The notes: generated by a model from the letters alone, not told the origin. Counted from the first letter of the stretch, positions 1 through 5,846 are shown. The stretch: 5,917 nt of DNA from JBJXHB01 sp046160725 (GCA_046160725.1 JBJXHB010000502.1:1-5917), one strand, 5' to 3'. Numbers and translations are program-made.

Positions 1-20
1 AGCGAAGTCAAGGAGGAGGT

Positions 21-37
21 GCCCGCCACAGGCGGGC
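21..37. terminator. GC hairpin downstream of topB, possible transcription end
   Basis: The sequence shows a perfect 7-bp stem (GCCCGCC, ACA loop, GGCGGGC). It lies 76 bases beyond the topB stop on the side where topB transcripts would run out. No T-run follows on the minus strand; the bases after the stem are mixed C and T. It is therefore not a textbook intrinsic terminator, and could simply be a stabilising 3' stem or chance in GC-rich DNA. The rest of 1-112 shows no gene. Confidence 0.3.
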
Positions 38-112
38 GCCGGGGGACATGAGCGGAGCCCCGCCCGGCCCCGGGCCGCAGCGTCGCGCTCCGAAGCGTCC
101 CGAGACCGGCCC

Positions 113-2707
113 TCACCCCTTCTTGGCCACGCCCTTCTTCGCCGCACCCTTCGCAGCCGCCGGCCGCGCCGCGCGGGGCTCGAACTCGAAGCCCACCTTG
201 CCGGCCTTGACGTCATAGACCAGGAAGGCCTTGAACTTGCGGCGCGTCTTGTTCGAGACAAAGCCGTCCAGCAAGTCGGTGCGCCCGGTGGCCAGCAGCT
301 TGCCGGCCTGCTCGGCCGAGACGGCCTGCTGCAGGATCAGCATGCCGGTCTTGAAGTCGCAGGTCACGTGCGCGCCCACCGCATGCTCGCAGACATAGCT
401 GGTGCCGTGGGCATGGACATGGCCCTTGCACTTCGGGCAGGCGCCCAGCGAGGCCTGGCCCGAGAAGTCCACCGGCTCGCCGTCGCCCTGCCCGTTGCGG
501 TCGTCCTCGCCGAAGTCGAACTCCAGCTTCCAGTTGTCGATCTCCGCGTCGAACACCAGCTTCAGCTCGGCCATGAACGGCCAGCCCGCCTTCGACCGGA
601 AACCGTCCAGCGGCCCGATGCGCTTGTGCTCCAGGAAGGCCTCGACCTCGTGCAGCTCGAAGCTGCGCGCGCCCGGGATCTTGGTGATCGAGAAGCCGCA
701 GCCGGCCTCCGGCCCGCCCGCATCGCCCGCGCCGACGCAGGCAAAGCGCCGGTAGTTCTCGCGCACCACGCCGCCGCACTTGGGGCAACGCTGCTGCAGC
801 GTCGCATAGTCGCCCGGGATGGTCTCGCGGTCGTACTCCTTGGCCTTGCGCACGATGCGCTCGGCCATGGCCGCCACCTCGCGCATGAAATCGTCGCGCT
901 TCAGGCGCCCGTGCTCCATCTCGGCCAGGCGGAACTCCCAGTCGCCGGTCAGCTCCGGCTTGGTCAGGTCCTCCACGTCCAGCCCGCGCAGCAGCGTCAT
1001 CAGCTGGAAGGCCTTGGCGGTGGGCACCAGCTCGCGGCCGTCACGCAGCATGTACTTCTCGAGGATCAGGCCCTCGATGATGGCGGCGCGCGTGGCCGGC
1101 GTGCCCAGGCCCTTCTCGTGCATCGCCGCGCGCAGCTCGTCGTCCTCGATCAGCTTGCCCGCGCCCTCCATCGCCGACAGCAGCGTGCCCTCGTTGTAGC
1201 GCGCCGGCGGCCGGGTCTTCAGCGCCACCACGTCGACCGCCTCGTTGGCCACCTTCTCGCCCTGGCGCACCGGCACCAGCGTGGCCTCCTCGTCGTCCAG
1301 CTCGCGGCCGTACACCGCCAGCCAGCCCGGGTTCACCAGCACCTTGCCGTTGGTCTGGAAGCGGTGCTCGCCCACCGTGGTGATGCGGGTCGTGACCTGA
1401 TGCTCCGCCGGTGGATAGAACACCGCGATGAAGCGCTTGACCACCAGGTCGTAGAGCTTGGCCTCGGCCTCGGTCAGCGACTTCGGCGCCTGCAGCGTCG
1501 GGATGATCGCGAAGTGATCCGACACCTTGGTGTTGTCGAACACCCGCTTGGCGGGCTTGATGTACTGCTCCGCCAGCGCCTTGCGGGCATGGCCCGACAG
1601 CGCCTGCAGCGGGCCGGGCATGTCCTCCTCGGCCAGCATGGCCATGGTCTTCTTGACCACGGGCAGGTAGTCCTCGGGCAGCGCGCGGCTGTCGGTCCGC
1701 GGGTAGGTCAGCACCTTGTGCTTCTCGTACAGCGCCTGGGCCAGGCTGAGCGTGGTCTTGGCCGAGAAGCCGAAGCGGCCGTTGGCCTCGCGCTGCAGCG
1801 TCGTCAGGTCGTACAGCAGCGGGCTGCTCTGGGTGCTGGGCTTGGACTCCTCGCTGACGCTGCCGGTCTGGCCGCGCACCGCGTCGGCGATGGCCTGGGC
1901 GCGCGCGGCGTCCCACAGCCGGTCGGCCCGGCGGTCGGCGTCGTCGTCCTTCTTGAACGCCGGGTCGAACCACTTGCCGTCATAGGCACCGGCGGCCGCG
2001 CCGAAGCGCGCCTTGACCTCCCAGTAGGGCCGCGCCACGTGCTTGCGGATCTTCTCCTCGCGCTCGACCACGATGGACAGCGTGGGCGTCTGCACCCGGC
2101 CCACGGTGGTGAGGAAGAAGCCGCCGTCGCGCGAGTTGAAGGCTGTCATCGCCCGCGTGCCGTTGATGCCGACCAGCCAGTCGGCCTCGCTGCGGCTGCG
2201 CGCCGCGTCGGCCAGGCCGCGCATCTGGGTGTCCGGGCGCAGCGCGTCGAAGCCGTCGCGGATGGCCTGCGGCGTCATGCTCTGCAGCCACAGCCGGCGC
2301 ACCGGCTTGGACAGCTTGGCCTTGGCGCCGTCGGCGTACTGCTCGATCAGGCGGAAGATCAGCTCGCCCTCGCGGCCCGCGTCGCAGGCGTTGATCAGCT
2401 CGCTCACGTCCTTGCGCCGGATCAGCTTGACCACCGCGTTGAGCCGGCTCTTGGCCTTGTCGATGGGCGCCAGGTCAAAGTGCGGCGGCACCACCGGCAG
2501 GTGTGCAAAGCTCCACTTGCCCCGCTTGACGTCGTACTCCTCCGGCGCCTTGATCTCCACCAGGTGGCCGACGGCGGAAGTGACCACATAGCGCTCGTTC
2601 TCGAAATGGTCGGCGTGCTTCTCGAACTTGCCGGCCTGGGGTGTGAGCGCGCGCACGATGTCCTGCGCCACGCTCGGCTTCTCCGCGATGATCAGTGTCT
2701 TGCCCAT
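113..2707 (-). CDS. topB: DNA topoisomerase III (type IA)
   Basis: This 864-aa type IA topoisomerase cuts one DNA strand through a 5'-phosphotyrosine, passes another strand and reseals, relaxing negative supercoils and unlinking replication or recombination intermediates. Visible features, in order: N-terminal Toprim domain with AEKPS at 8-12 (Glu9) and the acidic motif CDAGREGE at 108-115, with Gly where many relatives have the second Asp, as is usual in the B. subtilis TopB/plasmid TraE-like branch; GINGTRAMT near 180-188; GRVQTPTLS at 203-211; catalytic TYPRTDS at 334-340 (Tyr335); LGTPATRA at 534-541. The C-terminal part holds two four-cysteine clusters (Cys641/644/657/670 and Cys757/760/773/783), typical of Topo-C zinc modules, and ends in an Ala/Lys tail (about 845-864, AKKG twice). 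Length and motifs are complete, with no frameshift. The ATG at 2707 begins MGKTLIIAEKPS as in the family; its upstream sequence has no strong Shine-Dalgarno. It is transcribed divergently from the SET gene. Confidence 0.97.
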   Translation of the reverse strand: MGKTLIIAEKPSVAQDIVRALTPQAGKFEKHADHFENERYVVTSAVGHLVEIKAPEEYDVKRGKWSFAHLPVVPPHFDLAPIDKAKSRLNAVVKLIRRKDVSELINACDAGREGELIFRLIEQYADGAKAKLSKPVRRLWLQSMTPQAIRDGFDALRPDTQMRGLADAARSRSEADWLVGINGTRAMTAFNSRDGGFFLTTVGRVQTPTLSIVVEREEKIRKHVARPYWEVKARFGAAAGAYDGKWFDPAFKKDDDADRRADRLWDAARAQAIADAVRGQTGSVSEESKPSTQSSPLLYDLTTLQREANGRFGFSAKTTLSLAQALYEKHKVLTYPRTDSRALPEDYLPVVKKTMAMLAEEDMPGPLQALSGHARKALAEQYIKPAKRVFDNTKVSDHFAIIPTLQAPKSLTEAEAKLYDLVVKRFIAVFYPPAEHQVTTRITTVGEHRFQTNGKVLVNPGWLAVYGRELDDEEATLVPVRQGEKVANEAVDVVALKTRPPARYNEGTLLSAMEGAGKLIEDDELRAAMHEKGLGTPATRAAIIEGLILEKYMLRDGRELVPTAKAFQLMTLLRGLDVEDLTKPELTGDWEFRLAEMEHGRLKRDDFMREVAAMAERIVRKAKEYDRETIPGDYATLQQRCPKCGGVVRENYRRFACVGAGDAGGPEAGCGFSITKIPGARSFELHEVEAFLEHKRIGPLDGFRSKAGWPFMAELKLVFDAEIDNWKLEFDFGEDDRNGQGDGEPVDFSGQASLGACPKCKGHVHAHGTSYVCEHAVGAHVTCDFKTGMLILQQAVSAEQAGKLLATGRTDLLDGFVSNKTRRKFKAFLVYDVKAGKVGFEFEPRAARPAAAKGAAKKGVAKKG

Positions 2708-2840
2708 GGATGCGTTTGGTCTCGTCCCTGCGTCCGCGGCGCTGCGGGCCCATGCCTACAATCCGCCGCCTCGCGCGCGCCTGCTCGTACCCGTGTACAC
2801 GTACATGCACGCGCGCGCCTGCACACAATCACTGTACCCA
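2708..2840. promoter_or_regulatory. Divergent intergenic region between topB and the SET gene
   Basis: This 133-bp gap must carry the 5' signals of both topB (leftward) and the SET-birA cluster (rightward). A TACAAT at 2757-2762 on the plus strand matches a -10 box well, but no convincing -35 lies 16-18 bases before it. On the minus strand TTGTGT (2828-2823) and TGTACG (2805-2800) are 17 bases apart, but each matches consensus at only three of six positions. Neither start codon has a good Shine-Dalgarno in front of it. The promoters are therefore inferred from gene arrangement rather than clearly read. Confidence 0.45.
2772..2827. repeat. Alternating purine/pyrimidine (Z-DNA-prone) tract with 13-bp direct repeats
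   Basis: CGCGCGCGCCTGC occurs exactly at 2772-2784 and again at 2810-2822. Between and overlapping the copies, 2792-2818 is 27 bases of unbroken pyrimidine-purine alternation, containing the 10-bp palindrome CGTGTACACG (2792-2801) and a CG run. After a short phase break, alternation resumes at 2820-2827. Such tracts are known to adopt left-handed Z-DNA under negative supercoiling. A role in regulation is inference. Confidence 0.75.
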
Positions 2841-3323
2841 ATGAGCAACCGCCGTCCCGCCAGCCCCGCCGCACCGCGTGGGCGCCGCATCCAGGTCCGC
2901 CGCAGCGGCGTGCACGGCAAGGGCGTGTTCGCGCTGCAGCCGCTGGCGCGCGGCGAGGTGGTCATCGAGTACATCGGCGAGATCGTCGACTGGCCCGAGG
3001 CGCTGCGCCGCCATCCGCACAACCCGGCCGAGCCCAACCACACCTTCTATTTCAGCCTCGACAGCGGCGACGTGATCGATGCCAACGTCGGCGGCAACGC
3101 GGCGCGCTGGATCAACCATGCCTGCGCCCCGAACTGCGAGGCCGACGAGACCGACGGCCGCGTCTTCATCAAGACCCTGCGCGCGATCAAGCCGGGCGAA
3201 GAGCTGTTCTACGACTACCGGCTGATGATCGACGAGCGCTATACGCCCAAACTCAAGCGCGAGTACGAATGTCGCTGCGGCGCGCGCAGCTGCCGCCGCA
3301 CCATGCTGGCGCCCAAGCGCTGA
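2841..3323 (+). CDS. SET-domain protein-lysine N-methyltransferase-like protein
   Basis: This 160-aa protein is almost only a SET domain plus a post-SET zinc motif. The SET fold transfers a methyl group from S-adenosylmethionine to lysine; the substrate of this bacterial group is not known to me. Seen in order: SGVHGKGVFA at 22-31 (SAM-binding start), YIGEIV at 44-49, the signature RWINHACAPNCE at 89-100, GEELFYDY at 119-126 (Tyr124 and Tyr126 in the catalytic position), and the post-SET CRCGARSC at 144-151. Cys95 of NHxCxPN plus Cys144/146/151 match the four-cysteine zinc site known from eukaryotic enzymes of the DIM-5 type. There is no signal peptide or membrane segment, so it should be cytoplasmic. 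I chose the ATG at 2841 because homologues begin with a short basic leader before the QVRRSGVHG block; in-frame ATGs at 2805 and 2706 would add unlikely residues, the latter overlapping topB. No clear Shine-Dalgarno is present. It lies 12 bases before birA. Confidence 0.9.
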   Translation: MSNRRPASPAAPRGRRIQVRRSGVHGKGVFALQPLARGEVVIEYIGEIVDWPEALRRHPHNPAEPNHTFYFSLDSGDVIDANVGGNAARWINHACAPNCEADETDGRVFIKTLRAIKPGEELFYDYRLMIDERYTPKLKREYECRCGARSCRRTMLAPKR

Positions 3324-3335
3324 CGGCCGGCCACG

Positions 3336-4214
3336 ATGACGCCGCCTGACGCCTTGCGCCCCGAGTGGCCCGATGGCGTCACACGGGGCCTTCAGGCCGC
3401 CGCCGAGGCGTTGTGGCTGGCGCTGTCGCCCAGCCTGCCGGGCCTGGCCGTCGAGGTGCAGGCCCAGGTAGCCTCCACCAACACGCGGCTGATGGAGCGC
3501 GCCCGCGCCGGCGATGCGACGCCCTGCCTGCTGGTGGCCCGCCACCAGAGCGCCGGCCGCGGCCGGCTGGGCCGGGCCTGGCAGTCGCGGCCCGGGGACT
3601 CGCTGACCTTCTCGCTGGCGCTGCCGCTGGCCCGCGCCGACATCGGCGGCCTGTCGCTGGCCGTGGGCGTGGCGCTGGCCGATGCGCTGGAGCCGCCGTC
3701 GGCCGCGACGCCCCGGCTGCGCCTGAAATGGCCCAACGACCTGCTGCTGGCCGGCTCTGAAGGCGACGCTGGCGGCAACGCAGCCGGCCGCAAGCTCGGC
3801 GGCATCCTGATCGAGGCGCTGGCCCGCGGCGGCCCGCGCATCGTGGTGATCGGCATCGGCATCAACCTGCGCGCGCTGCCGTCGCAGGGGCTGTCCTATG
3901 GCCTGGCCAGCCTGGACGAGATCAACCCCGCGGCCGATGCCGGTGGCGTGTTGCAGCAGGTGGTGCCGCCGCTGGTGGCGGCATTGCAGCGCTTCGATTC
4001 CGCCGGCTTCGCGCCGTCCATGGCCGCCTTCGCGCGGCGCGACGCCCTGGCGGGCCGCACCGTGGGCACCACGCTGGCCGAGGCTCCCCAAGGCATTGCC
4101 GACGGTGTGGCCGACGACGGCGCGCTGTGGCTGCGCGTCGGCCCGCGCCGGCTGCGCGTGGTCAGCGGCGAGGTGTCGGTGCGCCTGGGGCCGGTCAACA
4201 CTGTGGAAGCCTGA
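3336..4214 (+). CDS. birA: Biotin--[acetyl-CoA-carboxylase] ligase, monofunctional
   Basis: The enzyme makes biotinyl-5'-AMP from biotin and ATP and attaches biotin to the lysine of the carrier protein AccB, so that acetyl-CoA carboxylase can work in fatty acid synthesis; it is cytoplasmic. The 292-aa sequence shows STNT at 47-50, the biotin/ATP-binding GRGRLGRAW at 74-82, KWPNDLLL at 131-138, KLGGILIE at 153-160, GIGINL at 173-178, and a C-terminal SH3-like end with GIADGVADDGALWL at 253-266. The first 40 residues are not a winged helix-turn-helix, unlike the 321-aa E. coli BirA, so it should not be a biotin-operon repressor (group I ligase). The ATG at 3336 lies 12 bases after the SET stop and the downstream gene starts one base after its own stop, which indicates co-transcription. 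Family assignment is secure; the exact start is less so, because no strong Shine-Dalgarno is visible. Confidence 0.95.
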   Translation: MTPPDALRPEWPDGVTRGLQAAAEALWLALSPSLPGLAVEVQAQVASTNTRLMERARAGDATPCLLVARHQSAGRGRLGRAWQSRPGDSLTFSLALPLARADIGGLSLAVGVALADALEPPSAATPRLRLKWPNDLLLAGSEGDAGGNAAGRKLGGILIEALARGGPRIVVIGIGINLRALPSQGLSYGLASLDEINPAADAGGVLQQVVPPLVAALQRFDSAGFAPSMAAFARRDALAGRTVGTTLAEAPQGIADGVADDGALWLRVGPRRLRVVSGEVSVRLGPVNTVEA

Positions 4215-4215
4215 G

Positions 4216-4449
4216 ATGCTGCGCGCCCTGCTGGTCCTGCTGCTGCTGGCCAACCTGGCCTTCCTGTCCTACACGCAGGGCTGGCTGGATGGCCTGCTCG
4301 GCCCGCCGGACCAGGCCCAGCAGCGCGAACCCCATCGCCTGGAGCGCCAGATCAACCCGGACAAGATCCGCCTGCTGACGCCGCGGGCGGCGGCATCCGC
4401 GATTGCCGAGGCCGCATCGGCGCCGTCGGCACCGGGCTCGGAGCCCTGA
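4216..4449 (+). CDS. Small inner-membrane-anchored protein, probable truncated SPOR-domain protein
   Basis: The 77-aa product begins MLRALLVLLLLANLAFL, a single hydrophobic helix at about residues 3-19, followed by a polar, Ala/Pro-rich stretch. A membrane anchor with the remainder outside the cytoplasm is inferred. The pattern REPHRLERQINPDKIRLL at 37-54 is what I associate with the linker of SPOR-domain proteins found after birA in many Burkholderiales; SPOR domains bind denuded septal peptidoglycan. Those proteins are normally much longer. Here the frame stops at GSEP before any SPOR domain, and IS debris starts within about 80 bases, so the domain has probably been lost. The ATG follows the birA stop as TGAGATG, with GGAAG at 4205-4209 as a possible ribosome site, suggesting translational coupling. 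It may be a pseudogene or a functioning short protein. Confidence 0.6.
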   Translation: MLRALLVLLLLANLAFLSYTQGWLDGLLGPPDQAQQREPHRLERQINPDKIRLLTPRAAASAIAEAASAPSAPGSEP

Positions 4450-4526
4450 AGCTGCCGGTCGGGGCACCTCGCAGTCACCCTTGGGTGGCCCAGCGACGGG
4501 GGGCACACGTCGGCTGGCAGCAATCC

Positions 4527-4667
4527 CGCGGTTTGCTGCGGCTGCGCTGCAGCGAGTCACGACAAGCTGCTGGCGTTCAGCTGCAAGCGGCGGGGCTTCT
4601 GTCCTCCATGCGGCGCGCGGCGCATGTCACAGACCGCGGCGCGCCTCGTCGACCACGTCATGCCGCA
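4527..4667 (+). pseudogene. IS91/ISCR-family transposase, N-terminal zinc-ribbon fragment
   Basis: From 4561 the frame reads DKLLAFSCKRRGFCPPCGARRM, then SQTAARLVDHVMPH. The cysteine block SCKRRGFCPPCGARRM and the following AARLVDHV are hallmarks of the N-terminal zinc-binding domain of IS91-like transposases (Zn_Tnp_IS91 type). Just upstream, the expected preceding residues RGLLRLRC appear at 4527-4550 but in another frame. The shift falls at about 4557, where the usual CGH-D-K codons seem to have lost about five bases, removing one zinc-ligand cysteine. Similarity ends abruptly after VMPH, where relatives continue with a VPVRQWVLS-type segment. This is a non-functional remnant. Family recognition is from memory of the motif, without a search. 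Confidence 0.75.
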
Positions 4668-4790
4668 TGGGCCGGCGTGTTCGGAGACGCGGTGGTGGCC
4701 ACCGCCATCCTGGACCGGCTGCCGCACCGCAGCCACGTCATCACGATCCGCGGTGACAGCTAACGGCTGCGGGCGAAGCGCCGCGCTGTC
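4668..4790 (+). pseudogene. istB: IS21-family IstB ATPase helper, C-terminal fragment
   Basis: In the frame beginning TGG at 4668 the translation is WAGVFGDAVVATAILDRL, then PHRSHVITIRGDS, stop, RLRAKRRA. This matches the end of IstB, the AAA+ partner of the IS21 transposase, in which W-G-x-VFGD, AxxDRL-x-H-x-x-x-ITIRGxSYR is characteristic. A TAA at 4761-4763 replaces the usual Tyr codon after RGDS, and everything upstream (Walker A and B regions) is absent. Only about 40 codons survive, placed between two halves of an unrelated transposase. It is a dead fragment; the identification is strong for its length because the motif is so conserved. Confidence 0.75.
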
Positions 4791-5019
4791 GGACGAACGG
4801 ATGCCGTTCAATGCCGCCGGGCAGGTGGAGCGGAGGCTCAAGACGCCTTGGCGCGAAGGCACCACTCATGTGGTGATGAGCACGCTTCAGTTCATGCAGC
4901 GGCTGGCCGCTCTGGTGCCGCGGCCGCGGCTGCACCTCATCAGGATTCGTGGGGTGTTGGCCCCGAACGCCAAGCTGCGGCCGCCCAAGGGTCCGGCGCG
5001 CGAGACAGGGCAAGACTGA
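4780..5019 (+). pseudogene. IS91/ISCR-family transposase, C-terminal fragment
   Basis: From about 4780 the frame reads AALSDERMPFNAAGQVE, then RRLKTPWREGTTHVVMS, QFMQRLAALVPRPRLHLIR and GVLAPNAKLR, ending at TGA 5017-5019. The block FMQRLAALVPRPR followed by HLIRxxGVLAPNAKLR is typical of the C-terminal part of IS91-like (Y2_Tnp) transposases. Normal relatives continue past this point with a CPxCGG-containing tail, which I do not see here. The fragment is in the same frame as the N-terminal piece, but roughly the whole catalytic core between them, including the expected nucleophilic tyrosine region, is gone. A 131-codon frame (4624-5019) therefore reads through both IS91 pieces and the IstB piece out of frame; I do not regard it as a real gene. 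Confidence 0.75.
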
Positions 5020-5430
5020 CGCTGCCTGAGCCGCGCCAGGCGTCATTGAAACAACATCCGCAGGCTGCGACGCCGACACGCAGCCGGGACTATGCTGCGC
5101 GCTGAGTTGGCGCGGCGCCACCTGAGCAGGGTCAACCCCGAGGTGAAGCCCGAAGATCAAAGCCGGACGAGGACCGAAAGAAACGTCGGGCACCCGTCGA
5201 ATCGGGCCAAGACAACACCCCAGGCGCCAGTTCCGACAGTTCCGCGCGCTCCGGCATGGCATCGGTTGTTCGGCCCGGCCACGAGGCCGAAGCCCGAGGC
5301 CGCCAAAAAATGCCATGCGCAGGGCGCACTGCTGATGCCGAACCCCTGAAGCCCGTGCTTCGGGCGGCCGGTGCGCCCGGTTCCGCCTGTCGCGGCCGGC
5401 AATCACTCACCGGCCACGGGGCGACGACCC
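5020..5430. other. Gene-free stretch of about 410 bp after the IS scar
   Basis: Several frames are open on both strands, but none gives a recognisable motif, a good ribosome site, or a protein-like composition. The octamer GAAGCCCG occurs three times (5145-5152, 5289-5296, 5348-5355), and a 5-bp stem GCCCG/CGGGC lies at 5351-5365. A faint likeness to the WARLLKRVF-type tail of IS91-like transposases around 5101-5140 (LARRHLSRVN) is too weak to annotate. Part of this may be further decayed IS sequence. Confidence 0.5.
5394..5415 (-). terminator. Stem-loop just downstream of the orphan gene
   Basis: GGCCGG at 5394-5399 and CCGGCC at 5410-5415 form a perfect 6-bp stem with a 10-base loop. It starts 15 bases after the stop codon of the 109-aa minus-strand gene, the usual place for a terminator. 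No T-run follows on the minus strand, so intrinsic termination is uncertain. Confidence 0.3.
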
Positions 5431-5437
5431 CTAGGAG
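5425..5437. repeat. 13-bp direct repeat, copy 1
   Basis: CGACCCCTAGGAG is identical to the copy at 5847-5859. This copy spans the TAG stop (5433-5431, minus strand) of the orphan gene. It contains the palindrome CCTAGG, which is uncommon in DNA this GC-rich. Flanks outside the 13 bases do not match. Confidence 0.6.
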
Positions 5438-5760
5438 AGCGAGAGCTTCAGCGCGTAGGTCGAGACGCTGTCCTGGTAGAAGTCGTCCCACGGGGCGAAG
5501 TCGGCGGCAATGGACTTGTCAGTGCCTTTCAGGTCGGCGACCACGGCGCCATAGCCCTTGAGCGCCGCGGCGATCGACTTCCCGATCGCCAGGCATTCGG
5601 CCTGCTTCTTCCGCGCCAGTTCGACCTGCCGATAGAAGTCCTCGGCGGCACGTTCGAACTTCTCGAGCTGCGGGCCCACGTCGGCCTTGAAGCGCTTGCT
5701 CTTCTCGAAATTCGGATGCGCCTTCTTGAAGTCCTGCCAGCTTTGTCGTCTCGACTTCAT
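5431..5760 (-). CDS. Orphan 109-aa lysine-rich protein of unknown function
   Basis: I do not recognise this protein. From the ATG at 5760 it reads MKSRRQSWQDFKKAHPNF and ends TYALKLSLS. It has about 14 lysines, one cysteine (Cys56), no signal peptide and no membrane segment, so it is probably cytoplasmic. Residues about 5-75 have the charged, alternating pattern of long amphipathic helices (EKFERAAEDFYRQVELARKK at 33-52), suggesting a helical or coiled-coil protein. The C-terminal third is more aromatic (DFAPWDDFYQDS at 87-98). The start is supported by GGGAG about nine bases upstream. The frame continues 25 codons further up, but those residues look non-coding and would bypass this ribosome site. 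It stands alone on the minus strand beside IS debris, bracketed by 13-bp repeats. A real small gene is likely, but this rests on composition and the ribosome site only. Confidence 0.65.
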   Translation of the reverse strand: MKSRRQSWQDFKKAHPNFEKSKRFKADVGPQLEKFERAAEDFYRQVELARKKQAECLAIGKSIAAALKGYGAVVADLKGTDKSIAADFAPWDDFYQDSVSTYALKLSLS

Positions 5761-5800
5761 GCGTCGTACTCCCGGTAAGGTGGAACGTAGCGCCATTGGT

Positions 5801-5820
5801 GCTGGAGCGACGCTACCAGC
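5801..5820. promoter_or_regulatory. Operator-like dyad upstream of the orphan gene
   Basis: The bases GCTGGAGCGACGCTACCAGC form an imperfect inverted repeat: GCTGG-AGCG against CGCT-(A)-CCAGC, one unpaired A. It lies about 41-60 bases before the ATG of the minus-strand orphan, where a repressor site would be expected. A second arm pair, GTAGCG (5787-5792) and CGCTAC (5811-5816), overlaps it. No clear -35/-10 pair is visible. Regulatory function is inference. Confidence 0.3.
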
Positions 5821-5846
5821 AAGTCGACGCCCCACGATATTGCCGT

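Larger units (their letters stand above)
4527..5019 (+). mobile_element. Mosaic scar of IS91-like and IS21 insertion sequence fragments
   Basis: Three decayed transposition-gene pieces sit end to end on the plus strand: IS91-like N-terminal zinc ribbon (about 4527-4667), IS21 IstB C-terminus (about 4668-4790), and IS91-like C-terminal part (about 4780-5019). The catalytic middle of the IS91-like transposase is missing, so the unit cannot move itself. I could not identify terminal repeats or target duplications. Positions 4450-4526, between the anchor protein and this scar, hold only a short CACCC/GGGTG dyad (4476-4487). Confidence 0.75.

Noticed and set aside
11..50. AAGGAGGAGGTG followed by GTG/ATG codons, looking like a ribosome site and start on the plus strand
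   Set aside because: The purine run is too close to the GTG, the hairpin would occlude it, and the resulting frames run into topB antisense without a plausible product.
2628..2840. N-terminal extension of the SET protein to an ATG within topB
   Set aside because: The extra residues would be encoded inside topB and the repeat-rich intergenic tract, and SET proteins of this size start shortly before the SGVHGKGVF block.
368..3349. A 993-codon open frame on the plus strand opposite topB and running through the SET gene
   Set aside because: It is antisense to a complete topoisomerase III and out of frame with the SET domain. Its Leu/Arg/His/Ala-rich translation has no motifs, as expected from third-position GC bias.
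2829..4253. A 474-codon minus-strand frame opposite SET and birA
   Set aside because: It overlaps two well-supported plus-strand genes and its translation is low-complexity Gln/Arg/Ala/Gly without any family signature.
4741..5406. Minus-strand 221-codon frame over the IS91-like C-terminal fragment and the gene-free stretch
   Set aside because: It is partly the reverse of a clear transposase remnant and shows no ribosome site or recognisable domain.
5132..5491. Minus-strand 119-codon frame overlapping the end of the orphan gene
   Set aside because: It overlaps the better supported 109-aa gene in another frame, and its Arg/Ser/Ala/Pro-rich composition is typical of shadow frames.
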